A stretch of 64,000 nt of DNA from Pseudonocardia parietis (GTDB taxonomy: Bacteria > Actinomycetota > Actinomycetes > Mycobacteriales > Pseudonocardiaceae), in contig NZ_JAGINU010000001.1 in NCBI RefSeq assembly GCF_017876315.1, positions 3,286,001 through 3,350,000 on the forward strand. The letters are read 5' to 3'. A model generated the notes under the pieces. That model saw nothing but the letters and a program-made list of their open reading frames with translations, was not told the DNA's origin and ran no database searches. This document shows, piece by piece, positions 16,491 to 24,193 of the stretch. Position 1 is the stretch's first letter; every line of letters begins with the position of its first letter. Both the position numbers and the translations under genes were made by a program.

Positions 16491-18428
16491 ATGACCACCC
16501 GCGAACCGGGCCCGCTGCCGAGACCGATCCCGGTCGAGGAGTTCTTCGCCGACCCCGGATTCATCGTTCCCACGATCTCCCCGGACGGCACCCGGATCGC
16601 CTATCTCGCACCACACCGCGGACGTCGCAACGTGTGGGTCCGCGGTATCGACCAGACCCATGACGACGCCGTCCCGGTCACCCACGACACCCGCCGCGGG
16701 ATCACGCTCTACCACTGGACCGACGACCCCCGCTGGCTGCTCTACCAGCAGGACACCGACGGCAACGAGGACTGGCACCTCTACCGTGTCGACCTCGACG
16801 ATCCCGGCGCCGCCGCTGTCGACCTGACCCCGATGGAGCCGGGGACGCGGGTGTTCGCCGTCGAGTCGTTGCCATCGGTGCCCGGCAACGTCCTGGTCTG
16901 GATGAACCCGCGGCTCGGCAGCATCGACGTCTTCCGCGTCGACGTCGCCTCCGGCGAGGTCGTGCTCCACCACGAGGAGACCGATCCGCTGGCCGCCACG
17001 CTGCTCGACCGCCGGGGCCGGCCCGCGTTCCAGGTCGTGACCGAGCAGGACGGGACGATCGCCATCTCCGCCGTCGACCGCGCCACCGGGGCGACCCGGC
17101 CGCTGCGTCGCATGGGCGGGCCCGAGTACCCGCTGAGCGTGCAGCCGCAGCTCGTGACCCCGGATGGGGACGGCCTGCTGGTCGGCTCGTTCTCCGGCGG
17201 CGACGACCTGGCGCTGGCCCGTATCGATCGGGAGACCGGCGCGGAGACCGTCGTCGCCGCCGTGGCGGGCCGGAGCCTCGACAACATGGGCATCATGGCC
17301 GCCGGTGTGCTGCCGCCGGCGGTGTACACCCACCGCGGGACGGGCGAGGCGATCGCCGCCCGTTTCGTCGACGACCGCCCGCATATCGAGGTCCTGGATC
17401 CCGGGTTCGCACCGGTGTACGCCGAGTTGGCGACACTGTCCGACGGGGTACTGGGCACGCTGTCGTCGGATGTGTCCGGTCGACGGTGGATCGTCACCTT
17501 CACCCACGACCGCGAGCCGGGCGTGTGCTGGTTCTACGACCACGCCACCGGTGAGCGGCGCCGGCTGTTCCAGCCCTTCCCGCATCTGGATCCCGCCGAT
17601 CTGGCCCCGATGACACCGGTGCGCTTCCCCGCGCGGGACGGGCTGGAGCTGCCCGGTTACCTCACCCTGCCGCTCGGTGTGGAGCCGCGGGACCTGCCGA
17701 TGGTGCTGCTGGTGCACGGCGGTCCGTGGGCCCAGGACGCCTGGGGATACAACCCGGAGGTACAACTGCTGGCCAACCGCGGTTACGCGGTGCTGCAGGT
17801 CAACTTCCGCGGCTCCCTCGGCTACGGCCGCAGGCACCTGACCGCGGCGGTCGGCGAGTTCGGCCGGGCCATGCAGGACGACCTCGTCGACGCCGTCGAC
17901 TGGGCGGTCGCGCAGGGCTACGCCGACCCCGACCGGGTCGGTGTCTTCGGCGTCTCCTACGGCGGCTACGCCGCGCTGGTCGGGATCACCGCGACTCCTG
18001 ACCTGTTCGCCGCCGCGGTCGATTACGTGGGCGTGTCCGACCTGGTCACGGCGCTGCGAGCCCTGCCACCGTTCACCCGGCGGTACAACGCCAACAGCTG
18101 GTACCGCTACTTCGGCGACCCGGAGGTGCCCGAGCAGGAGGCCGAGCTGCGTGCTCGCTCGCCGATCACCATGGTGGACCGGATCCGGACGCCGTTGCTG
18201 GTCGCGCAGGGCGCCAACGACGTCCGTGTGCCGCAAGCGCAGTCGGATCGCATCGTGGCCTCGTTGCGGGAGCGCGGGATCCCGGTGGAGTACCTGCTCG
18301 CCGAGGACGAGGGACACGGCTTCGAGAACGAGAGCAACCGGCTCCGCTTCTACCGGGCCGTCGAGCGCCACCTCGCCGAACACCTGATTCGTCCTGACAC
18401 AACCGACACCCCGGAGAACTCCCTGTGA
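16491..18428 (+). CDS. S9 family prolyl oligopeptidase-type serine peptidase (intact)
   Basis: The 645-residue enzyme has a seven-bladed propeller followed by the catalytic domain. The oxyanion region LLVHGGPWAQDAWGYNPEVQ, nucleophile Ser in VFGVSYGGYAALVG (near 490), Asp in AQGANDVRVPQ (near 575) and His in AEDEGHGFENES (near 609) are all present. It has no signal peptide, so it is cytoplasmic and acts on short peptides or acylated small molecules. It is a close paralogue of the frameshifted gene at 9108-11085. The ATG at 16491 follows GAGAGGACACGAC. Its stop overlaps the GTG of the next GNAT gene, so the two are coupled. Confidence 0.93.
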   Translation: MTTREPGPLPRPIPVEEFFADPGFIVPTISPDGTRIAYLAPHRGRRNVWVRGIDQTHDDAVPVTHDTRRGITLYHWTDDPRWLLYQQDTDGNEDWHLYRVDLDDPGAAAVDLTPMEPGTRVFAVESLPSVPGNVLVWMNPRLGSIDVFRVDVASGEVVLHHEETDPLAATLLDRRGRPAFQVVTEQDGTIAISAVDRATGATRPLRRMGGPEYPLSVQPQLVTPDGDGLLVGSFSGGDDLALARIDRETGAETVVAAVAGRSLDNMGIMAAGVLPPAVYTHRGTGEAIAARFVDDRPHIEVLDPGFAPVYAELATLSDGVLGTLSSDVSGRRWIVTFTHDREPGVCWFYDHATGERRRLFQPFPHLDPADLAPMTPVRFPARDGLELPGYLTLPLGVEPRDLPMVLLVHGGPWAQDAWGYNPEVQLLANRGYAVLQVNFRGSLGYGRRHLTAAVGEFGRAMQDDLVDAVDWAVAQGYADPDRVGVFGVSYGGYAALVGITATPDLFAAAVDYVGVSDLVTALRALPPFTRRYNANSWYRYFGDPEVPEQEAELRARSPITMVDRIRTPLLVAQGANDVRVPQAQSDRIVASLRERGIPVEYLLAEDEGHGFENESNRLRFYRAVERHLAEHLIRPDTTDTPENSL

Positions 18429-18724
18429 TCACCGTGACCGACAACCGAGCCGCGAGTCGTGTCGAAGCGCACGAGGGCGACGCGCTCGCCGGCTTCGCCA
18501 CGTACGTACGCACTGCGGAGCTCGTCGCTTTCGTGCACACCGAGGTCGACCCGGCCTTCGAAGGCCGTGGCGTCGGCTCCCTGCTGGCCCGCGCAGGCAT
18601 CGACTCGGCCGGGGAGGAGGGGCTCCGGGTGCTCGCGGTCTGCCCGTTCATCGCGGGGTGGATGACCCGGCATCCCGAGTACGCCCATCTCGAGTACCGG
18701 GCCGCCAGCACGGTGACCGACTGA
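18425..18724 (+). CDS. Short GNAT-family N-acetyltransferase
   Basis: A 99-residue member of PF14542: [20 protein letters not shown], then [20 protein letters not shown] with the EGRGVG acetyl-CoA loop, then [20 protein letters not shown]. The GTG start shares GTGA with the stop of the S9 peptidase. It is a smaller paralogue of the product of 14374-14742. The pairing of an acetyltransferase with an S9 enzyme may mean acetylation and deacylation of a common substrate, but this is inference. Confidence 0.88.
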   Translation: MITVTDNRAASRVEAHEGDALAGFATYVRTAELVAFVHTEVDPAFEGRGVGSLLARAGIDSAGEEGLRVLAVCPFIAGWMTRHPEYAHLEYRAASTVTD

Positions 18725-18776
18725 CGATGTCCCCACGAGGTCGCGTCCGCGGCCGCGACCCGTAAGGCTGTGCTCT

Positions 18777-20669
18777 GTGGCGATGGAAGGTGGGACCCGA
18801 GCGGGGCAGACGCGGTCGCGGCGGTTCGTGCCGGGCGGGCAGCTGTCCCTGCCGCTGCGGAACTTCCTCGGTAACGAGTCGAGCAGTGCGGGGCTGCTGC
18901 TGGTGTTTGCGCTCGCCGCGCTCCTCTGGGCGAACTCGCCGTGGTCCGGGGTGTACGAGTCGCTGTGGGCGACGACGATCTCGGTGGACGTCGGCGGGGC
19001 CGGGTTCGGGATGGATCTGCGCCACTGGGTGAACGACGGGCTGATGGTCCTGTTCTTCTTCATCATCGGTCTGGAGGTGCGACGGGAGTTCGCGGTCGGT
19101 GAGCTGACCGATCGGCGTCGGATCGTCGTACCGGTGGTGGCCGGGATCGGTGGGATGGCCGTCCCGGCGCTGCTCTACCTGGCGATCAACCCGTCGGGGG
19201 AGGCCGCCGCGGGCTGGGGCGTGGTCATCGGCACCGATACCGCGTTCCTGCTCGGCGCACTGGCACTGGTCGGGCCGTCGCTGTCCACCCAGCTACGGGT
19301 CTTCCTGCTGACCTTGACGGTGATCGACGACATCGTCGCCGTCACGGTGATCGGTGCCGTCTACTCGGACGAGATCGACCTCGTGTGGCTGCTGACGGCG
19401 CTCGGTCTGCTGGTCGCACTCGGCGCGTTGGGCCGGGCGGGGGTCTGGCGCGGCCCGCCGTACATTCTTCTCCTGGTCGCGCTCTGGTTCGCCACCGTGG
19501 AGTCGGGCCTGCACGCGTCGATCGCCGGCATGGCGTCGGGGCTGCTGGTGCCGGCGTTCGCCCCGCGACGCCACGACGTGGAGGGCGCGGCGTCGCTGTT
19601 CCGCGCCTTCCGGCAGAGCCCGTTACCCAGCGTCGGTCACTCGGCGAAGCAGGGACTGGTCCGGGCCGTCTCGGTGAACGAACGCCTGCAGACGGTGCTG
19701 CACCCGTGGACCAGCTTCGTCATCGTCCCGGTCTTCGCACTGGCCAACGCCGGGGTCGACCTGCGTGGCGGGGTACTGGAGCAGGCCCTCGCCTCGCCGG
19801 TGACCTGGGGTGTGGTGCTGGGTCTGGTGGTCGGCAAGATGGCCGGTATCGGCGCCGGTGCCCTGGGCGCGGTACGCCTACGGCTGGGGGCCCTGCCGCA
19901 GGGGGTCGGGCCCGGTCAGGTGGTCGCCGGGGGCGCGCTGTCCGGGATCGGTTTCACCGTGTCACTGCTCATCGTCGGTCTGGCATTCGACACGCCGGGG
20001 CTGCAGGACGAGGCCACCGTCGGGGTACTGCTGGCCGTCCCGCTGTCCGTCGCGGTCGGGTGGCTGGCGTTCCGGCTCGCGGCCGTCCTGCGGGGCGAGC
20101 GCACCGCGGACCTGCCGCGGGTCCTCGACCGGCCCGTCGACCCGGAACGCGACCACATCCGCGGGCCGGTCGACGCGCCGCTGACCCTGGTGGAGTACGC
20201 CGATTTCGAGTGCCCGTTCTGCGCCCGGGCCACGGGGATGGCCCGCGAGGTGCGTGAGCACTTCGGTGACGACCTGCGCTATGTCCTGCGCCACCTGCCG
20301 CTGCCGGACGTCCATCCGCACGCCGAGGCGGCGGCCGTGGCGGTGGAGGCGGCTGCGGTGCAGGGACGGTTCTGGGACATGCACGACATGCTGTTCCTGC
20401 ACCAGGACCAGCTCGAGACCGAGGACCTTGCGGGGTACGCCGCCGCACTCGGGCTCGACGTGGAGCGGTTCCTGCGCGACCTGGGCGATGAGCAGCTCGC
20501 GCGACGGGTCCGCGAGGACGCCGTCGGCGCGGAGGCCAGTGGCGCACGCGGGACGCCGACGTTCTTCGTCGGCACCCAGCGGCACATCGGCCCCTACGAC
20601 GCCCGGGCCCTGACCCGGGCGCTGGAGGCGACGCGTGCGACCGGAGGGACGGCAGAGCGTCCCCAGTGA
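18777..20669 (+). CDS. nhaA: NhaA Na+/H+ antiporter fused to a DsbA-like thioredoxin domain
   Basis: The first ~440 residues are an NhaA antiporter with about 12 membrane segments. [31 protein letters not shown] and the paired aspartates of [13 protein letters not shown] (essential for ion exchange) are present, as is the membrane lysine in [11 protein letters not shown]. After a charged linker, residues ~460-620 form a DsbA/FrnE-like thioredoxin domain with DRDHIRGP-type entry, the CxxC motif CPFC (479-482) and the cis-proline loop [12 protein letters not shown]. Such fusions are known in actinobacteria. The thioredoxin part is usually assumed to sit beside the membrane, its partner being unknown. 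GTG 18777 is the start; a Met two codons later is possible. Confidence 0.93.
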   Translation: MAMEGGTRAGQTRSRRFVPGGQLSLPLRNFLGNESSSAGLLLVFALAALLWANSPWSGVYESLWATTISVDVGGAGFGMDLRHWVNDGLMVLFFFIIGLEVRREFAVGELTDRRRIVVPVVAGIGGMAVPALLYLAINPSGEAAAGWGVVIGTDTAFLLGALALVGPSLSTQLRVFLLTLTVIDDIVAVTVIGAVYSDEIDLVWLLTALGLLVALGALGRAGVWRGPPYILLLVALWFATVESGLHASIAGMASGLLVPAFAPRRHDVEGAASLFRAFRQSPLPSVGHSAKQGLVRAVSVNERLQTVLHPWTSFVIVPVFALANAGVDLRGGVLEQALASPVTWGVVLGLVVGKMAGIGAGALGAVRLRLGALPQGVGPGQVVAGGALSGIGFTVSLLIVGLAFDTPGLQDEATVGVLLAVPLSVAVGWLAFRLAAVLRGERTADLPRVLDRPVDPERDHIRGPVDAPLTLVEYADFECPFCARATGMAREVREHFGDDLRYVLRHLPLPDVHPHAEAAAVAVEAAAVQGRFWDMHDMLFLHQDQLETEDLAGYAAALGLDVERFLRDLGDEQLARRVREDAVGAEASGARGTPTFFVGTQRHIGPYDARALTRALEATRATGGTAERPQ

Positions 20670-20729
20670 TCACCGATCCGGAAGGAAGTCGGCCATCCGT
20701 GGCCGGACCCGTTCCGAATCGGTGATCAC
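20666..20729. terminator. Long inverted repeat, probable bidirectional terminator
   Basis: GTGATCACCGATCCGGAA (20666-20683) pairs with the inverted copy at 20712-20729 with one mismatch out of 18, and the loop holds a smaller stem (CGGCCA tccg TGGCCG). The nhaA stop TGA lies in the first arm. It stands between convergent genes (nhaA plus, esterase minus), where a two-way terminator is expected. It lacks a T-run. Confidence 0.6.
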
Positions 20730-20816
20730 CCGACCGGTCCGCGGCCCGCGCAACCATTTCCCGCTCGACTGCTCCCGGCGCCGGGCGTCGATGGCCTTCC
20801 TCGACGAGCCGGCCCG

Positions 20817-21443
20817 CTACGGCCGGGTCCGCGCCAGCCAGTCGGCCATGCGCGGGAGCAGACGGGGGTCGAGGGTGTGGCCGCCGTCGTGCGGCAGCAG
20901 GGTGACCTCGGCGCCGGCGGTGCGGAACTGCTCGGCGAGGGTCGAAGTGTGCTCGGCGGTGGCCATCGGGTCCCGACGGCCGTTGGAGATCAGCACGTTG
21001 CGCCCGATCAGATCGGCGTGCGGTGGGCCGTCCCGGTAGGGGACCATCGCGGCCAGCACGATCGCACCGGCGAGGCTGTCCGGGCGACCGAAGAGCAGCG
21101 CCGAGGCGATGTTCGCGCCGTTGGAGAAGCCGACGGCGGTCCAGGCGCCGGGAGCCACGTCGTAGTGCTGCTCGGCCGCCCGCAGGAACGTGGCGAGCTC
21201 CTCGACCTGGTGACGCAGGTCGTCCTCGTCGAAGACGCCTTCGCACAGCCGACGGAAGAACCGCGGCATCCCGTTCTCCAGCACGGTCCCCCGTACCGAC
21301 AGGACCGGTGCCTGCGGCGCGAGCTGCTCGCGCAGCGGCAGCAGGTCGTGCTCGTCGCCTCCGGTGCCGTGCAGGAGCAGCAGGGGAGGGTGGCCGGGCG
21401 AGCCCGGCAGCCAGACGTGCGGGCGTTCCAGGGGCGTGCTCAC
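20817..21443 (-). CDS. Carboxylesterase/phospholipase-like alpha/beta hydrolase (MhqD-like)
   Basis: A 208-residue alpha/beta hydrolase. The oxyanion loop is PPLLLLHGTGGDEHDLLPLR, the nucleophile is Ser in AVGFSNGANIASALL (near 114), Asp is in ISNGRRDPMATAEH and His in PHDGGHTLDPRLL. It belongs to the carboxylesterase group that includes Bacillus MhqD. The GTG start overlaps the stop of the ring-cleaving dioxygenase gene (GTGA), giving the MhqO-MhqD order seen in quinone and diamide stress operons. Likely role: hydrolysis of the dioxygenase product or a related ester. Confidence 0.88.
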   Translation of the reverse strand: MSTPLERPHVWLPGSPGHPPLLLLHGTGGDEHDLLPLREQLAPQAPVLSVRGTVLENGMPRFFRRLCEGVFDEDDLRHQVEELATFLRAAEQHYDVAPGAWTAVGFSNGANIASALLFGRPDSLAGAIVLAAMVPYRDGPPHADLIGRNVLISNGRRDPMATAEHTSTLAEQFRTAGAEVTLLPHDGGHTLDPRLLPRMADWLARTRP

Positions 21444-22417
21444 GACGTCGTCTCGCTCTCCTCGGGAACGCTGTCCTCGGGCAGCTTCAGCGTCGGAAGT
21501 GCGTGCTCGATCTGGCTGCGGCTCGGTTCCAGCCACGGCGGGAGCTTGAGCGCCTTGCCCAGGGTGAGCAGCGGCTCGTCGACGGTGAACCCGGGAGCAT
21601 CGGTCGCGATCTCGAACAGCACACCGCCCGGCTCGCGGAAGTAGATCGAGGTGAAGTACTGGCGGTCGAGGATCTCGGTGACCTCGAGACCGGCCGCGAC
21701 GAGCCGGCGCCGCCAGCTCCCCTGGGTCGCGCGATCCGGTGCGCGGAACGCGACGTGGTGAACCGTGCCGCCGGCCTGCAGGCCGCGGGCGGCAGTGGAG
21801 CCGGCGACGTCGACCAGAGCCCCTGCCTCGCCCCCGGCCATCGCGAAGCGGCTCCGGTCCCCGCTCTCGCCCGACAGCGCCATGCCGAGCAGCTCGGTCA
21901 GCATGCGCTGGGTGGGCTCGGTGAGTGACTCGGACAGTGTCACCGAGTGCAGCCCGCGCACGGCGTGCTCAGCCGGGATCCCGGAGACGCCGTCCCATCC
22001 GGAGCGCTGGTCACCGGGGGAGGCGACCAGGTCGAGGACCAGGCCGTGTGGGTCGCGCAGCGTGAGGACCTCGGTGCCGTCCCGGTCGACGGGGGCGTCG
22101 GCGTCCACCCCCAGCGCGCCGAGCCGCGTCTGCCACCAGCCGATCGACTCCGGCGGGACGCCGAATGCGGTCGCGGTGGTCAGACCGGTGCCGTTGCGGC
22201 CGGCCGGGATGCCCCGCCACGGGAAGAACGTCAGGATCGAGGAGGGCGAACCCGCGGAGTCGCCGTAGTAGAGGTGGTAGGTGCCGGGGTCGTCGAAGTT
22301 GACGGTCTGCTTCACCAACCGCAGACCCAGGACCCGGGTGTAGAAGTCCACGTTCTCCTGCGGATCCGCGGCGATGGCCGTGACGTGGTGCAGGCCGGCG
22401 GGCGCGATGTCGTTCAT
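21440..22417 (-). CDS. Ring-cleaving dioxygenase, VOC superfamily (MhqO-like)
   Basis: A 325-residue protein of two glyoxalase/bleomycin-resistance modules. Metal-ligand positions are His in GLHHVTAIAADPQENV (N-terminal module), His in GTVHHVAFRAPDR and Glu in GGVLFEIATDAPGF (C-terminal module). WWQTRLGALGV and TVNFDDPGTYHLYYGDSAGS are family hallmarks. MhqO/LinE-like proteins cleave hydroquinones or related aromatics with Fe(II). It is coupled to the downstream esterase gene and lies 42 nt downstream of the YceI gene on the same strand, probably in one operon. Confidence 0.9.
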   Translation of the reverse strand: MNDIAPAGLHHVTAIAADPQENVDFYTRVLGLRLVKQTVNFDDPGTYHLYYGDSAGSPSSILTFFPWRGIPAGRNGTGLTTATAFGVPPESIGWWQTRLGALGVDADAPVDRDGTEVLTLRDPHGLVLDLVASPGDQRSGWDGVSGIPAEHAVRGLHSVTLSESLTEPTQRMLTELLGMALSGESGDRSRFAMAGGEAGALVDVAGSTAARGLQAGGTVHHVAFRAPDRATQGSWRRRLVAAGLEVTEILDRQYFTSIYFREPGGVLFEIATDAPGFTVDEPLLTLGKALKLPPWLEPSRSQIEHALPTLKLPEDSVPEESETTS

Positions 22418-22459
22418 CTTCCCTCCTCGGGACGTCGAACGAGCGAGTGGCGGGTGACG

Positions 22460-23017
22460 TCAGCTCTGCTTGATGGCCGAGACCTCGAACTCGAGCACGA
22501 CCTTGTCGCTGACCAGGACGCCGCCGGTCTCGAGCGTGGCGTTCCAGGTGACGCCGAAGTCCTTGCGGTTGATCGTGGTGGAGCCCTCGAATCCCACGCG
22601 GACGTTGCCGAACGGGTCCGTGGCCTGGCCCTCGAACGTGAACGGGACGGTCACCGGGCGGGTGACGTCCTTGATGGTCAGGTCACCGGTGACCTCGAAC
22701 TCGGTGTCGCTGGTCCAGGTCACCGCGGTCGAGCGGAACACGATCTGCGGGTACTCCTCCATCTGAAGGAAGTCGTTGCTGCGCAGGTGACCGTCACGGT
22801 CGGCGTTGCGGGTGTCGATGCTGGCGGCCTGGATCGCCAGCTCGACGGTCGAGTTGGTGGGGCCGGCGCCGTCGATGTGGGCCTTGCCGGTGAACTCGTT
22901 GAACGCGCCCCGGACCTTGGTGACCATCGCGTGCCGTGCGACGAAGCCGATCCGGGTGTGCGCCGGGTCGATCTCGTAGGTGCCGGCGAGCTGGCCGAAG
23001 TCGATCGAGGTGGTCAT
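22460..23017 (-). CDS. YceI family lipocalin-like protein
   Basis: A 185-residue YceI-like beta-barrel thought to bind isoprenoid or amphiphilic molecules. LAGTYEIDPAHTRIGFVARH, GKAHIDGAGPTNSTVELAIQ, RNADRDGHLRSNDFLQMEEY and DFGVTWNATLETGGVLVSDK are conserved blocks. There is no signal peptide, unlike the E. coli form, so it is cytoplasmic. AGGAGGACGAC precedes the ATG. The promoter region carries a consensus-like -35/-10 pair overlaid by two dyads, so it is tightly regulated, probably by a MarR-type factor encoded elsewhere. Confidence 0.92.
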   Translation of the reverse strand: MTTSIDFGQLAGTYEIDPAHTRIGFVARHAMVTKVRGAFNEFTGKAHIDGAGPTNSTVELAIQAASIDTRNADRDGHLRSNDFLQMEEYPQIVFRSTAVTWTSDTEFEVTGDLTIKDVTRPVTVPFTFEGQATDPFGNVRVGFEGSTTINRKDFGVTWNATLETGGVLVSDKVVLEFEVSAIKQS

Positions 23018-23030
23018 GTCGTCCTCCTGT

Positions 23031-23084
23031 TTGTTGACGTGACAACAACATGAACCATAACAGATCTAGTTGAACTGTCAACTA
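23031..23084 (-). promoter_or_regulatory. YceI promoter with two operator dyads
   Basis: On the minus strand: dyad 1 TAGTTGACAGTTCAACTA (23084-23067), whose TTGACA (23081-23076) doubles as the -35; 16 nt spacer; -10 TATGGT (23059-23054); dyad 2 TTGTTGTCACGTCAACAA (23048-23031) just downstream of the start site; then AGGAGG and the ATG. Both dyads contain GTTG, 6 nt, CAAC. Occupying -35 and start region predicts repression. The form suits MarR-family operators. Confidence 0.7.
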
Positions 23085-23135
23085 CCTCGGCGTCGGTGTG
23101 CCGCGACGGGTGCCGGCGACGGGTGCCGCCGGGAA

Positions 23136-24092
23136 TCAGCGACGGGCGTCGGTGTCCGATCGGCTCGGCCCTGTCGCTCGGCCCAGCACGTTCGGTTCGG
23201 GCGCCGACAGGGCTGCGCGCAGGAATCGTCCGAGAACGGGCGCGTCGTTGTCGGGGCGCCAGCACACTCCGGTCTCCACCACGCCGGTGTGCTGCAGCAG
23301 GGGGCGCGCGACCAGCCCGTCCCAGAGCAGTGCCGAGTGCTGTGCGGGCAGCAGGGTGTGCGCGTCGGAGGTCGCCTCCACGGTCGCGAGCGCCTGTGGG
23401 ACGGAGCCGACCCGGGTGACCTGGGCCGGCGCGCCGTTGATCCCGGCGACGTGCTCGGCGAGCGCCTCGCCCACGTGTTCGGCGAGCTCGACCCGCAGGG
23501 CCGGCGGCGCGGTGAGGTTGACCCGGTCCGCCGTCGTTGCGGGGTGGGTCGCCGGCAGGACGGCCACCAGCGGTTCGCGGGTGACGACTGCGACCTCCAG
23601 GCCACGGGATCGGATCAGCCGGTGCCGGATGCTGCCCGGCGAGGACGGCGGGAGATGGAGTAGCCCGGCGTCCGCGGTGCCCTGGTGTACCCGCTCGACC
23701 ACGTCGCGATCCGATGCCGACTCCAGGGTCGTCTCGACGTCGGGACCCAGGACGTCGTCGGCGGTCAGGCGGGCGAGCAGCCGCGGAGAGGTGCTGTGGC
23801 CCGCGACCACGCTCAGGCTGCCCCGGGTGCCGAGACCCACGGTGCGGACCGTCTCGGCGGCTGCCTCGACGTCCGACAGCAACCGGCGGGCCCGTTCGGC
23901 GAGTTCCCGACCGGCCGCGGTCAGCTCGACCCCGCGACCGTGGCGCACGAGCAACGTGACGCCGAGGTCCCGCTCCAGGTTCTGCAGGCGCACCGTCAGC
24001 GGCGGCTGGGTCATGTGCAACGCGGAGGCGGCCCGGCTCACCGAACCCTCGTCGGCGACGGCGACGAAACACTCCAATGCACGCAGATCCAT
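23136..24092 (-). CDS. LysR-family regulator of the hydroxyquinol genes
   Basis: A 318-residue LysR protein. The N-terminal winged helix reads MDLRALECFVAVADEGSVSR, ALHMTQPPLTVRLQNLERDL and GVELTAAGRELAERARRLL. The co-inducer domain follows with the usual second subdomain segment RSRGLEVAVVTREPLVAVLP. It is divergent from the phenol hydroxylase and ring-cleavage fusion genes with about 100 nt between the starts, the classical layout of a LysR activator and its targets. The ATG at 24092 is embedded in a T-N11-A palindrome, so the mRNA may be almost leaderless and autoregulated. Confidence 0.92.
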   Translation of the reverse strand: MDLRALECFVAVADEGSVSRAASALHMTQPPLTVRLQNLERDLGVTLLVRHGRGVELTAAGRELAERARRLLSDVEAAAETVRTVGLGTRGSLSVVAGHSTSPRLLARLTADDVLGPDVETTLESASDRDVVERVHQGTADAGLLHLPPSSPGSIRHRLIRSRGLEVAVVTREPLVAVLPATHPATTADRVNLTAPPALRVELAEHVGEALAEHVAGINGAPAQVTRVGSVPQALATVEATSDAHTLLPAQHSALLWDGLVARPLLQHTGVVETGVCWRPDNDAPVLGRFLRAALSAPEPNVLGRATGPSRSDTDARR

Positions 24093-24105
24093 ACGCTGAT
24101 CGTAT
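24091..24105. promoter_or_regulatory. LysR-type T-N11-A operator
   Basis: ATACGCTGATCGTAT is a perfect 5-bp dyad (ATACG, 5 nt, CGTAT) holding the LysR recognition pattern T-N11-A. It overlaps the first base pairs of the LysR start codon and lies about 90 nt before the hydroxylase GTG, suiting dual autorepression and activation. Confidence 0.6.
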
Positions 24106-24193
24106 ATCTGGGTCGCAGAAGCAGTATTGGACGAATGTGGTCCTGCACTCGACACTCGCCGGTGACGACATCGCATCTCAGAGACGAGGCGGC

